12,955 bases of DNA from Caryophanales bacterium UBA782 (GTDB lineage: Bacteria > Bacillota_I > Bacilli_A > RFN20 > CAG-826). The notes beneath the pieces are model-generated. The model did no database searches, was not told the DNA's origin, and saw nothing but the letters and a program-made list of their open reading frames with translations. This document shows positions 1 through 7,095 of this stretch, piece after piece (position 1 is the first letter of the stretch; each line of letters starts with the position of its first letter). The stretch spans positions 10,880 through 23,834 of the forward strand of contig DBJG01000049.1 in the NCBI GenBank assembly GCA_002296455.1, written 5' to 3'. The position numbers and the translations under genes were made by a program.

Positions 1-1081
1 TCTTCGCGGAGTATTCTTGTATTTTGGGATCGTTCACGCTGAGCGCAATCAATTCGTTAAAGCCCTTTATCGTCGTCAAAGGCGTTTTTAATTCGTGACT
101 TGCCGCATCAACGAATTCTTTTCTCTGTTTTTCATTTACGACTTGAAGTGTGATATCGTTCAATACGAAAAGGGAAAAGCATTCCGTTTCTTTTCTAGAG
201 GCCAAAAACGTTTTCTTTTTCTCCGCGTCGTAATACATATTCCCGTTTGCCAAAGTGATTTCTTCTTTCAATGTGCTTCCGCTTATCAAGAACATATCTT
301 TCGCGGAATCATTCGCAAACACGACCTTTTTGCCTTGAACAGCAAGAATCGGGTTTGGGACGCTAGAAAGAAGAAGCGACAATTTGTCTTCTTCTTCTTT
401 TCTTTTGAGCAAGGACGAAGAAAGGCTCAAAGAGATATCGTTAATATCCTGAAAGATGTTACCCAATTCATCATGGGGATAGGACGCACTCTGAATTGGC
501 TCGTTGTTTTTAATTTTGCCAAGATTGTGTTCGATTTCCTTCAACGGGCGAAGAGAGTGAGAAGAAACATACGCAATCGCAAAAATGGAGCAAGATAAGG
601 CGAGAAGTGTGATAAGTCCCATCCACGGCGTATAGCTTGTCAAAAAGCGAGTGAGAGAAGAAGTTTCCAAAGCGATGCGTATCACGTACGTCTTTGTTTC
701 AATAATCTTGCTTTCCGCATAATAAAGCGATTCCACGCCAAATGTGGAGGAAGAACGGATCACCACTTTCGGATTTCCCTCAATCGCGGCGATGAATTCT
801 TCACGGTCTTTGTGCGATTCTAGTTTGCTCGCGTCTTCTTTCGAATCCCATAAAACAGAGCCCTCTTCGTTTAAAATCGTTTCTCGCACCGATTCATCGG
901 TAACGGATAAGACATTGAGATTCCCGTTAAACGCATTCTTATATGCATGTGTCAAACTGATAAGATGGCTTTCCGCTTCGCTAAGAACGCTATTGTGGGC
1001 AAAGAAAATGCCAAACGAAAATGTAAAAGCCAAAGCGAGAACGAGGATGAGGGAATTCCAAATAATCAATTTCTTTTTCAT
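1..1081 (-). CDS. phoR: PhoR-like sensor histidine kinase, 3' end beyond window
   Basis: Membrane sensor kinase that would phosphorylate the response regulator encoded just upstream (1078-1740) in response to phosphate status. The reading frame stays open from ATG at 1081 to the window edge: 360 codons, with the catalytic ATPase domain outside the window. Visible parts in order: TM helix at about residues 5-27 (IIWNSLILVLALAFTFSF), an extracytoplasmic domain at about 30-148, TM helix at about 152-173, a HAMP-like linker at about 174-225 (SLRPLKEIEHNLGKI), a PAS-like segment at about 233-310 (LLLSSVPNPILAVQGKKVVF), then the HisKA H-box DAASHELKTPLTTIKG with phospho-accepting His329. The start codon overlaps the regulator's stop as ATGA, so translation is probably coupled. 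The PhoR name rests on architecture and on its place at the end of the pst-phoU operon. A kinase with another input is possible but less likely. Confidence 0.93.
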   Translation of the reverse strand, partial: MKKKLIIWNSLILVLALAFTFSFGIFFAHNSVLSEAESHLISLTHAYKNAFNGNLNVLSVTDESVRETILNEEGSVLWDSKEDASKLESHKDREEFIAAIEGNPKVVIRSSSTFGVESLYYAESKIIETKTYVIRIALETSSLTRFLTSYTPWMGLITLLALSCSIFAIAYVSSHSLRPLKEIEHNLGKIKNNEPIQSASYPHDELGNIFQDINDISLSLSSSLLKRKEEEDKLSLLLSSVPNPILAVQGKKVVFANDSAKDMFLISGSTLKEEITLANGNMYYDAEKKKTFLASRKETECFSLFVLNDITLQVVNEKQRKEFVDAASHELKTPLTTIKGFNELIALSVNDPKIQEYSAK

Positions 1082-1740
1082 CGTAATAAGTAACCTAGCC
1101 CCCGGACGGTCTCAATATTCACGCTAGAAGAGACAATTTTCTTCCGTAACCGCGAAACAAACATATCTAGCGTCCGCGTCTCTATTTCCGCGTCGATCCC
1201 CCAGACATCACGAAGCAGTTGGTCTTTGGAAATCACAAGCGATGGATGTAAGAGGAAATAAGAAAGAAGGTCATATTCTTTTAGGCTAAGAGAGAGCGAT
1301 TCGCCATTCATTTTGATTTCGTGGAGCGATGGAACAATGGCGAATTCTTTGTAAGTAAAAGAATCTGTCTTTGCGCATTTTCGGAGATTCGCGTTGATGC
1401 GAGCGATGAGTTCCATGATGCCAAAAGGCTTGCTGAGATAATCACAAGCCCCTTCATTGAGCCCTTTGACTTTATCCGTTTCCTTGCTTTTGGCGGACAC
1501 CAAAATCACGGGAATCGATGAATACTCCCCTTCCATGAGTGTCTTGAGCAGTTCCATCCCGCTCATGCCTGGAAGCATGATGTCCAGTAGAATCAAATCC
1601 GGCTTTTGATCTTTAAGAGTTTGATAAAAAGAGGAAGCGTCAGGGAAAGTCACGCAGCGAAAACCGCCCATTGGCAAAGCTTCCTCATAGAGAGTACGAA
1701 TGCTTTCTTCGTCATCGACGCAATAAATCAGTTGATTCAT
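1078..1740 (-). CDS. phoP: PhoP/PhoB-type OmpR-family response regulator
   Basis: DNA-binding response regulator, 220 aa, full length for the OmpR/PhoB family. The receiver domain is at about residues 3-115: acidic pair D9/D10, phosphoacceptor D53 (LILLDIMLPGMSG), S82 in the Thr/Ser position (VILVSAK) and K104 (YLSKPF). The C-terminal winged helix at about 125-220 carries the typical LSLKEYDLLSYFLLHP and TLDMFVSRLRKKI segments and ends in ETVRGLGYLL. The ATG is only 2 bp from the phoU stop and has no clear Shine-Dalgarno, so it is probably translated by coupling. Its stop overlaps the kinase start. Position after pstSCAB-phoU argues that its target is the pho regulon, including the PhoP-box-like repeats ahead of pstS. 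phoB would be the proteobacterial name; phoP suits this phylum. Confidence 0.95.
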   Translation of the reverse strand: MNQLIYCVDDEESIRTLYEEALPMGGFRCVTFPDASSFYQTLKDQKPDLILLDIMLPGMSGMELLKTLMEGEYSSIPVILVSAKSKETDKVKGLNEGACDYLSKPFGIMELIARINANLRKCAKTDSFTYKEFAIVPSLHEIKMNGESLSLSLKEYDLLSYFLLHPSLVISKDQLLRDVWGIDAEIETRTLDMFVSRLRKKIVSSSVNIETVRGLGYLLR

Positions 1741-1742
1741 AA

Positions 1743-2390
1743 TTAGGAAACAAGATGGGTTCCCGTGGAAGAATAGTCAACCCATTCGCCCACGTTTACC
1801 GCATGATCGCCGATTCTCTCCAAATACTTTGCGATCATCATGAATATTATAGACTGTTCCGCGTTTCTCTCATCCTTCTTTATTAATCGCAGAAGATCTT
1901 CTTTGATGATTTTGTAATATTGGTCGACCCTGTCGTCATCTTTTTCAAGTGACCGCGCCTCTTCAACATCCCCTTTAATGAAGGAATCCACAGCTTTTTC
2001 CACCATCGAAGAAGCACATTCTCCCATTTTGGGAAGGTCAATCAACGCTTTGATATAGGGCTCGTTTGGGAAGGAAATCACTTCTTCGGCGATATCGACG
2101 CTATAATCGCCGATTCGTTCTAAGTCGGTAATCATTTTTAATGCGCTTCCGACTTTGCGGAAGTCTTTGGCGACAGGCTGATCGAGGAGCAAAATGCGGA
2201 AACAACTATTTTCAATGTCTTTCATCAAATTATCGATTCGTTTGTCTTCCTCGACGACTTCTTCCGCTAATTGTTTATCTTTATCAACCAATGAACGAAG
2301 GGCTTTTTCCACCGAAAATGAGGCATATTTCCCCATTTCGATAAGTTTTTCCATCACTTCGCTGATTTCTCTTTCAAAGCGGTTTTCCAT
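1743..2390 (-). CDS. phoU: Phosphate transport/signalling regulator PhoU
   Basis: PhoU, 215 aa, normal family length. Cytoplasmic all-helical protein that couples the Pst transporter to the PhoR kinase, generally dampening both under phosphate excess. Two tandem PhoU three-helix units are visible, each with the metal-cluster motif: DLERIGDYSVDIAE in the first half and YLERIGDHAVNVGEW near the C-terminus. The start at 2390 (MENRFEREISEVMEKL) is chosen because GGGAGG lies at 2401-2406 on the minus strand about 10 nt upstream. A longer frame open to 2513 runs inside pstB and its extra residues do not look like PhoU. The pstB stop lies between that ribosome binding site and this ATG, and phoP begins 2 bp after the phoU stop. 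Confidence 0.96.
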   Translation of the reverse strand: MENRFEREISEVMEKLIEMGKYASFSVEKALRSLVDKDKQLAEEVVEEDKRIDNLMKDIENSCFRILLLDQPVAKDFRKVGSALKMITDLERIGDYSVDIAEEVISFPNEPYIKALIDLPKMGECASSMVEKAVDSFIKGDVEEARSLEKDDDRVDQYYKIIKEDLLRLIKKDERNAEQSIIFMMIAKYLERIGDHAVNVGEWVDYSSTGTHLVS

Positions 2391-2391
2391 A

Positions 2392-3153
2392 TTATCCGAA
2401 CCTCCCTGTAATATAATTCTCCGTCCGTTTATCCTTAGGCGAAGAGAATAATTCTTCTGTTGGGGCGCTTTCCACGAGTTCCCCAAGAAGGAAGAAGGAC
2501 GTCGTATCGGCAACGCGACTTGCTTGCTGCATATTGTGCGTCACGATGACAATGGTGACTTCTTTCTTTAACTCATTCATGAGCTCTTCGATTTTCGCGG
2601 TGGAAATCGGGTCAAGCGCACTGGTGGGTTCGTCCATAAGAAGCACTTCCGGATTCGCCGATAAGGCGCGAGCGATGCATAGCCGCTGTTGCTGCCCTCC
2701 CGATAAAGAAAGGGCACTATGGCTGAGATTATCTTTGACTTCTTCAAATAGAGACGCCTTCTTTAAGCTTGTCACAACAATCTCTTCAAGTCTCTTTTTA
2801 TCGCGGATTCCGAATGTCCTCGGGGCATAAGCGATGTTATCGAAAATCGACATTGGGAAAGGATTGGGCTTTTGGAATACCATTCCCACCTTTTTCCGCA
2901 ATGTATTGATATCAATCCCTTTTTCATAGATGTTTTCATCGTGAAAATACACCTTGCCTTGGATATGGCAATCGGAGATTAAATCATTCATGCGGTTCAA
3001 AGACCGCAAAAAAGTGCTTTTCCCGCATCCGGATGGGCCAATCAAAGCGTGAATCTTCCCCTTCTCAATCGCAAGATCGATGCCTTTTAAAGCCTCTTTC
3101 TCGCCATAAAACAGATGCAAGGAGTCACTGCGGATAATGATTTCATTTCCCAT
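2392..3153 (-). CDS. pstB: Phosphate ABC transporter ATP-binding protein PstB
   Basis: ATPase subunit of the high-affinity phosphate importer, 253 aa, typical length. Landmarks: Walker [10 protein letters not shown] at residues 39-47, Q-loop Q94 in [13 protein letters not shown] signature LSGGQQQR at 150-157, Walker B VLLMDEP at 170-176 with catalytic E175, and switch His206 in VTHNMQQ. The combination [18 protein letters not shown] and THNMQQA is characteristic of PstB among ABC ATPases. Start at 3153 ([17 protein letters not shown]) is supported by an excellent AAAGGAGG at 3161-3168. The frame is open to 3195, but those residues fall within pstA and precede the ribosome binding site. The start overlaps the pstA 3' end by 11 bp. 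Confidence 0.97.
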   Translation of the reverse strand: MGNEIIIRSDSLHLFYGEKEALKGIDLAIEKGKIHALIGPSGCGKSTFLRSLNRMNDLISDCHIQGKVYFHDENIYEKGIDINTLRKKVGMVFQKPNPFPMSIFDNIAYAPRTFGIRDKKRLEEIVVTSLKKASLFEEVKDNLSHSALSLSGGQQQRLCIARALSANPEVLLMDEPTSALDPISTAKIEELMNELKKEVTIVIVTHNMQQASRVADTTSFFLLGELVESAPTEELFSSPKDKRTENYITGRFG

Positions 3154-4003
3154 GTTTTCTCCTCCTTTCAAAATAAGCAGAAAGCAAATACGCAATCACA
3201 TTCAAGGTTAAAACGAGGAATAGCAGCGCCAAAGAAGCAGCACCCGCCTCCTCGATATAGCCAAACGAAGCGAAATAATAAATATCAAGCGCAAGTGATG
3301 TGCCTGACGACATAAGGGAAGTGGGAATAAGATTCACGACCATCCCTATGGTAAGAAGCAATACGGCGGACTCGCTTACGACTCTTCCAATGGAAAGGAT
3401 AATAGAAGTAAGGATTCCAGGCAGCGCGCTAGGCAAAACAACATGGAAGATTGTTCGCACTTTGCTCGCGCCAAGAGCAAGGGAAGCTTCACGTAAGGAA
3501 TTCGGAACCTCTTTTAAGGCCTCTTCCACGTTTTTGACGATGGTTGGAAGGATCATAATGACAAGCGTTAATCCGCCCCCGAGCAAGGAATACCCCCAAC
3601 CGAAGCTAATCACGAATACAAGATACCCGAATAAACCATACACAATCGAAGGAATAGAAGCCAAAGTCTCAACCGCGACCCTGACGCATTTCGTGATAAG
3701 GCCGTTCCCTTTTGCATATTCCACTAGATAAATCGAAGTCGCGATTCCTAAAGGAAGACCGACGGCTAAGGAGATTAAAATCAGTTGCAAAGTGCCAATC
3801 GTCGCAGGCCAAATGGACATTTCCTCGCCGTATTCGCCAAAAAGGAAGGAAAAGGAAATGCCCCCACTACCTTTTGTGAAAATAAAAAGGATAATGCCGA
3901 TAAGCGCAATTAAGCTTATCCCCAAAGAAAGGAGAGAAACATATTTGAGCCCCTCGAAAAAGTGTTTTTCCATTTTCCAAGAACGGAGATTGATTTCCAT
4001 CAT
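3143..4003 (-). CDS. pstA: Phosphate ABC transporter permease PstA
   Basis: Second membrane subunit of the phosphate importer, 286 aa, six predicted membrane helices. The first is at about residues 22-43. The [15 protein letters not shown] segment at about 117-131 is typical of Pst permeases. The EAA loop that docks PstB is at about 172-195 ([20 protein letters not shown]). Two adjacent ATGs at 4003 and 4000 follow AAAGGAGG with spacings of about 4 and 7 nt. The first makes an ATGA overlap with the pstC stop; the second has the better spacing. The 3' end overlaps pstB by 11 bp. PstA and PstC are distinguished by order after pstS and by similarity to each family's typical N-terminus. Confidence 0.95.
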   Translation of the reverse strand: MMEINLRSWKMEKHFFEGLKYVSLLSLGISLIALIGIILFIFTKGSGGISFSFLFGEYGEEMSIWPATIGTLQLILISLAVGLPLGIATSIYLVEYAKGNGLITKCVRVAVETLASIPSIVYGLFGYLVFVISFGWGYSLLGGGLTLVIMILPTIVKNVEEALKEVPNSLREASLALGASKVRTIFHVVLPSALPGILTSIILSIGRVVSESAVLLLTIGMVVNLIPTSLMSSGTSLALDIYYFASFGYIEEAGAASLALLFLVLTLNVIAYLLSAYFERRRKHGK

Positions 4004-4887
4004 CTTTCCTCCTTTTCAAGCAATGAGAAAACGACATTGAGCAACAAAGAAAGAAGGAACAAAATCACGCCAGAGCAAAACAATGCGTCCATTGCATCGG
4101 GAATGACATTGAGTTCCATCGCCCCCATGGCAATATTTGCCGTGAGCGTTCTAACGGGTTGCATTAAAGAAGTCGGCATCTGCGGTGATCCTCCGATTAC
4201 CATTATGACCGCCATCGTTTCCCCTAATGCCCTTCCCGTCGATAATACGACCGCGGCCAAAATGCCACGTCGACTCGCTGGAACGATGACGCGAAAAACC
4301 GCTTGCGCTTTGCTAGAACCAAGTGACAACGCGCCTTCGTAATAGCCATAATCCGTCGCATTCAAAGCATCAAGACTCACGCCGACCATGGTAGGAAGAA
4401 TCATGACGGACAAAATGATAGAGGCTGCTAAAATACCATCACCAATCCCGTTTGGAGAAAGGTAATTTTGAATAAAAGGCACGATAACAACCATACCGAA
4501 TAAGCCGTAAATGACAGAAGGGATACCCGCGAGTAAATCAATCAGCGCACGCACGGGCCTTACGATTTTTTTAGGCACAAACGCAAAAAGGCTAATGGCG
4601 ACAAATAGCCCTAAAGCGCATCCGAGCAAAGAAGAAAGGATGGTGACATAAAAAGTGGTCACAATCATCGGCCAAACGCCGAATGATGGCGGGTTCCCTA
4701 ATGGTGACCAATCCATCCCGAACAAGAAATTGCCCACGCCATACTTAAATAAAAAGGGGGCTCCATAAGCAAAAAGGAAAACGACAATTGCAACCAGGAG
4801 CCCTAAAGCCAAAATCGCGGAGAGGGCAAATGCTGCCCTTGCTCCGCGTTCTTTCGCTTTTTCTATGTTCAAGCGAGACACTTTCAT
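4000..4887 (-). CDS. pstC: Phosphate ABC transporter permease PstC
   Basis: First membrane subunit of the phosphate importer, 295 aa, six predicted membrane helices. A short cytoplasmic N-terminus (MKVSRLNIEKAKERG) precedes the first helix at about 20-42. GVWPMIVTTFYVTILSSLLG at about 70-89 and GIPSVIYGLFGMVVIVPF at about 121-138 are PstC-like. The EAA loop is at about 184-206 (EGALSLGSSKAQAVFRVIVP), followed by the conserved GRALGETMAV. The ATG overlaps the pstS stop (ATGA) and has no Shine-Dalgarno of its own, so translation is probably coupled to pstS. The stop overlaps the pstA start. Confidence 0.96.
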   Translation of the reverse strand: MKVSRLNIEKAKERGARAAFALSAILALGLLVAIVVFLFAYGAPFLFKYGVGNFLFGMDWSPLGNPPSFGVWPMIVTTFYVTILSSLLGCALGLFVAISLFAFVPKKIVRPVRALIDLLAGIPSVIYGLFGMVVIVPFIQNYLSPNGIGDGILAASIILSVMILPTMVGVSLDALNATDYGYYEGALSLGSSKAQAVFRVIVPASRRGILAAVVLSTGRALGETMAVIMVIGGSPQMPTSLMQPVRTLTANIAMGAMELNVIPDAMDALFCSGVILFLLSLLLNVVFSLLEKEER

Positions 4888-5747
4888 GCGATCAGTTTCG
4901 ACCAGGAAGTGATTGGCGCTTCCGCGTTTGGATTATAAATCGTGGACAAATCTTTTTTGGAGATGGTGACCACTGGGTTTTTCAAATTCACGATAAGAGC
5001 GATACCGTCTTTGCAAACCGTGAACGGTGTGCAACTAGCGGCCTTTTTGGAATTGAATTCTTCGGAAATCATGCCGAAGTTGGAGATGCCATTTTCGGCG
5101 TTATTATAACCAGTTCCGCTACCGCCACCACTCACTTCGACACGAATGTTCTTTTGGTGTGCCATATATTTTGTGGCGATTTTCGTCATAAGAGGTTGCA
5201 AAGAAGTCGAACCAGAGATCGAAATCGTTTTGGCATCAGCGAATTCTGGAGTGTTATATTCCGTTACTTGATCAAGAATTGAAACGTATCCTTCCTTCGC
5301 TGCAAGGTCTTGAACCTCTTTAGAACCAAGATATTCAAGATAGTCTTTATAAACGGGGTCAGTAACGGTTTCTGCTTTGTAGATGACGTTTAATGGTCTA
5401 GACAAAGCATAGGTACCGTTTTTAATGGTATCGCTAGTGGCGTCCACACCATCGACTTTAACCTTTTTCACCGAATCATCGACATAGCCTAACGAATCAT
5501 AGGCAATGGCATAAGGATTCGTTGCCACTTTGGTTAAAACGGCTGATGTACTATTCGCCGTGATAGCGCCCGTCGGGTCTTTGGCTCCTTTTAAGCCAAG
5601 GATTTCTAAAAATGCGCCTTTGGTTCCGCTTCCATCCTCTCTCACCACAATGGCGATGGACTTATTGGCGTCAAACGCTTGTTGTTGCGTGCAGGAGACG
5701 AGTGCTCCTAACGCGACTACTCCCATGAGTAATTTCTTTTTGTTCAT
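4884..5747 (-). CDS. pstS: Phosphate-binding lipoprotein PstS, circularly permuted
   Basis: Extracytoplasmic phosphate receptor, 287 aa. The start at 5747 gives a clean lipoprotein signal peptide ending in ALVSC (lipidated Cys19). The frame is open to 5786, but that extension would bury the signal and lies in the promoter region. Unusually, the two halves are in reverse order. Residues 31-160 (IAIVVREDGSGTKGAF, IAYDSLGYVDDSV, LSRPLNVIY, KEGYVSI) match the second half of classical PstS. Residues 174-287 (ISISGSTSLQPL, VEVSGGGSGTG, KDGIALIVN, TIYNPN, TSWSKL) match the first half. Every expected segment occurs once, so this looks like a circular permutant, not a truncation or tandem fusion. A PhoP-box-like repeat lies upstream. 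The ribosome binding site is weak (AAGAG). Confidence 0.93.
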   Translation of the reverse strand: MNKKKLLMGVVALGALVSCTQQQAFDANKSIAIVVREDGSGTKGAFLEILGLKGAKDPTGAITANSTSAVLTKVATNPYAIAYDSLGYVDDSVKKVKVDGVDATSDTIKNGTYALSRPLNVIYKAETVTDPVYKDYLEYLGSKEVQDLAAKEGYVSILDQVTEYNTPEFADAKTISISGSTSLQPLMTKIATKYMAHQKNIRVEVSGGGSGTGYNNAENGISNFGMISEEFNSKKAASCTPFTVCKDGIALIVNLKNPVVTISKKDLSTIYNPNAEAPITSWSKLIA

Positions 5748-5827
5748 TTTCGTTGCTCTTTTCTTTGTTACGCCAATAACTATCAACGTTCATGAAAAGG
5801 GAAGTAACCACAAAAAGGAAAAAGAAC

Positions 5828-5844
5828 TGTAACAAGAATGTAAA
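5828..5844 (-). promoter_or_regulatory. PhoP-box-like direct repeat upstream of pstS
   Basis: Read on the minus strand this is TTTACA, five bases, then GTTACA, so the hexamers repeat at 11 bp. This agrees with the Bacillus-type PhoP box, TT(A/C/T)ACA repeats spaced about 5 bp. A looser copy, GTTACT, lies at 5803-5808. A weak -10-like GATAGT at 5779-5784 lies about 45 bp closer to pstS with no good -35, as expected for an activator-dependent promoter. The box is about 80 bp before the pstS ATG. Only two good repeats are visible, while strong PhoP sites usually have four. Confidence 0.55.
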
Positions 5845-5868
5845 CAGATGGGGAAAGCTCGGCTGGAT

Positions 5869-5899
5869 GCGAACGATGCATTCGCCTTCTTTTGCGAAT
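5869..5899. repeat. Three alternating GCGAA/TTCGC arms (possible alternative hairpins)
   Basis: On the plus strand GCGAA (5869-5873), ATTCGC (5880-5885) and GCGAAT (5894-5899) follow one another. The middle arm can pair with either neighbour, so two mutually exclusive short hairpins are possible. The site lies after the accessory operon and upstream of the PhoP-like box. No T-run follows on either strand, so it is not a clear terminator. It may be a weak 3' structure for the accessory transcript, or chance. Confidence 0.3.
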
Positions 5900-5913
5900 C
5901 TCCTATAACCACG

Positions 5914-6213
5914 CTATATCTTTGAGAGTCTATGGCTGAGCGATTTCCTCTCTTTCTGTAGCGATGCCGCCACGGAGAATCCCGTCTGAACGATTCCGCC
6001 CTTTATTGCCGATGCAGAAAGCCATAGCAAGGCGACAAATGCTAACGCCGCTTCCATAAACGAGGACGCCAAGCCTCCGTTAAAGGCCAGGTCGCTAGTT
6101 CTTATGGGGCGATATCCAAGAAATTTCTTGATTAAAGGCCGAATAGGAACCCAAGCGATGGCTTTAATCGAGCCAAGCCAGCTCTTTTTCGACCTCCCAA
6201 AAGCTTTTGCCAT
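5914..6213 (-). CDS. Doubtful small ORF with one hydrophobic segment
   Basis: Open frame of 99 codons, not recognised. The N-terminus is basic (MAKAFGRSKKSW), residues about 52-70 form one hydrophobic stretch (SFMEAALAFVALLWLSASA), and the C-terminus is basic (QKERKSLSHRL). The ATG lies inside the end of the preceding gene (overlap of 50 nt in another frame) and lacks a convincing Shine-Dalgarno, unlike the other genes here. It may be spurious, a remnant, or a small membrane protein with an internal start at the Met of SFMEAAL. If it is not real, about 250 bases here hold no gene. Confidence 0.25.
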   Translation of the reverse strand: MAKAFGRSKKSWLGSIKAIAWVPIRPLIKKFLGYRPIRTSDLAFNGGLASSFMEAALAFVALLWLSASAIKGGIVQTGFSVAASLQKERKSLSHRLSKI

Positions 6214-6493
6214 CCCAAATTTTTGCTTTCAAGAATATCTCTCTTAATGTCTCCTCGTTAAGGGCTTCGATTTTGAATTCCTCGTAATCTATGAGATCCC
6301 CATTCGAATCTAGGATGTTCTCATAGACTTTATTATCAATGTTTTTAGCTTTCCACTTTCTGACCCAAAGATGCATTTCGTGCTTGTCATTAAAAGCTCC
6401 GTCTAAGAAATAAATATGGCCTTTGTAATAGATAGTGGCGTCCGCGTTCCACCATCCGGTGTCCAAGAATTGGCTGAGATTACCATTGATCAT
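6164..6493 (-). CDS. Hypothetical protein, acidic, Trp-rich; accessory operon
   Basis: 109 aa, no catalytic motif recognised. It is rich in aromatic and acidic residues (FLDTGWWNADATIYYKG, MHLWVRKWKAKN, DSNGDLIDYEEF, DGKSFWEVEKELAWLD), with no signal or membrane segment, so probably a soluble cytoplasmic protein. GGAGG at 6503-6507 on the minus strand lies 9 nt before the ATG. The start overlaps by 14 nt the point where the upstream toxin-like frame would end (TAA at 6480-6482), an operon-style junction. Adjacency to a toxin-like gene raises the possibility of an immunity or partner protein, which is inference only. It is the only clearly intact gene in the 3' half of the accessory operon. 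Confidence 0.7.
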   Translation of the reverse strand: MINGNLSQFLDTGWWNADATIYYKGHIYFLDGAFNDKHEMHLWVRKWKAKNIDNKVYENILDSNGDLIDYEEFKIEALNEETLREIFLKAKIWDGKSFWEVEKELAWLD

Positions 6494-6593
6494 ATCCGAT
6501 ATCCTCCAAATAGTATTTGTACTTTTCTTTCACTTCCTCACTAATGAACTCAGGGTCTTGGCGATCCAAGCCAGGCAAATAACGATGCATATG
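6480..6593 (-). pseudogene. In-frame 3' remainder of the toxin-like gene after the TGA
   Basis: Directly after the TGA the same frame continues for 37 codons: HMHRYLPGLDRQDPEF, then a Lys/Glu/Tyr-rich helix (EEVKEKYKYYLEDIGY), ending in TAA at 6480-6482. The His-x-His start is what the domain family would be expected to carry next, and the end overlaps the start of the following gene by 14 nt. Both points suggest one original gene of about 130 codons at 6480-6872, interrupted by one nonsense change (for example TGG to TGA). An ATG at 6588-6590 has no ribosome binding site. Confidence 0.55.
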
Positions 6594-6872
6594 TCATATG
6601 CTATGCAATCTGTCGCCGTTGTTTAAATTCGGCTCAGGATGATATGCGATTTCGATGATCGGCATATGATCCTCGCCATAAATCCTCATGGCGTGGAAAA
6701 CGCCCCTTTTGTAAATGACGTAAATCGAATTTGGGGAACGAGAGTAATCTGGCATCGAACGGTTTCTCCCTATGCCTTCTATAACCTTTTCGCCATGAAG
6801 CAAGATATCAGTGGTTTCGTACTCTTCGTCCGTAATGCGCCCGTTCTTAGCAACAGATCCTCTTGATGACAT
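6594..6872 (-). CDS. Phage/polymorphic-toxin-like domain protein, ends at in-frame TGA
   Basis: 92 aa to the first stop. The segment at about residues 46-91 (SPNSIYVIYKRG, AMRIYGEDHMPIIEIAYH, then EPNLNNGDRLH) resembles, from memory, small phage proteins and C-terminal domains of polymorphic toxins that read PNS...Y...G...R.YG.DG...DI.Y...H.H. The assignment is by pattern, not alignment. A strong GAGGAGGTAA precedes the ATG at 6872, inside the end of the DUF4417-like gene and 1 bp after its stop. Translation would stop at TGA 6594-6596, just before the expected His-x-His segment, which is still encoded in the same frame beyond it. The protein made is therefore probably truncated. The natural 3' end would be at 6480. 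Confidence 0.6.
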   Translation of the reverse strand: MSSRGSVAKNGRITDEEYETTDILLHGEKVIEGIGRNRSMPDYSRSPNSIYVIYKRGVFHAMRIYGEDHMPIIEIAYHPEPNLNNGDRLHSI

Positions 6873-6873
6873 A

Positions 6874-7095
6874 TCAATTTACCTCCTCGCATCTAGTTCC
6901 ATCCCAACTGAACAATCGCATTTGGTTTCTTTGAGATAACTGTTTTCTGCCACCAAAGGAATCTTCATAAGGAATTATACATACATCATCGGGGATCCCC
7001 ACCATGTTTTGGCCGACGCATATCTGCCTTGAGTTAGGAAACCTTTTTCTTAGTTCCAAAAGGCCTTTGAAGAACATAGGCCTAACAAAGTTCAT
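6874..7095 (-). pseudogene. C-terminal part of frameshifted DUF4417-like protein
   Basis: 73 codons open from an ATG inside the end of the 7082-7585 frame, shifted +1. NFVRPMFFKGLLELRKRFP and the following QICVGQNMVG match what should come after the ISTLGV motif in DUF4417-like proteins: a helix, then an I.VYG-like strand. The frame ends TGTGAGGAGGTAAATTGA, which contains the Shine-Dalgarno of the next gene, so this is the original 3' end. With the upstream piece the total is about 240 residues, a plausible full length. It could be translated on its own by coupling, but no ribosome binding site is seen. Confidence 0.6.

Noticed and set aside
95..1127. Plus-strand open frames at 95-598 and 744-1127
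   Set aside because: They are antisense to a continuous, well-recognised histidine kinase frame on the minus strand with H-box and membrane helices; low-complexity translations and no ribosome binding sites.
2391..2513. N-terminal extension of phoU
   Set aside because: It lies wholly inside pstB and precedes a good ribosome binding site at 2401-2406; its residues do not match PhoU.
6594..6596. TGA read as Trp (mycoplasma genetic code)
   Set aside because: phoP, pstS, pstC and pstA end in TGA at coupled junctions and all genes use TGG for Trp, so the standard bacterial code fits; a local nonsense change is simpler.
6594..6596. Selenocysteine insertion at the in-frame TGA
   Set aside because: No convincing SECIS-like hairpin was seen directly after the codon and the context is not that of a known selenoprotein.
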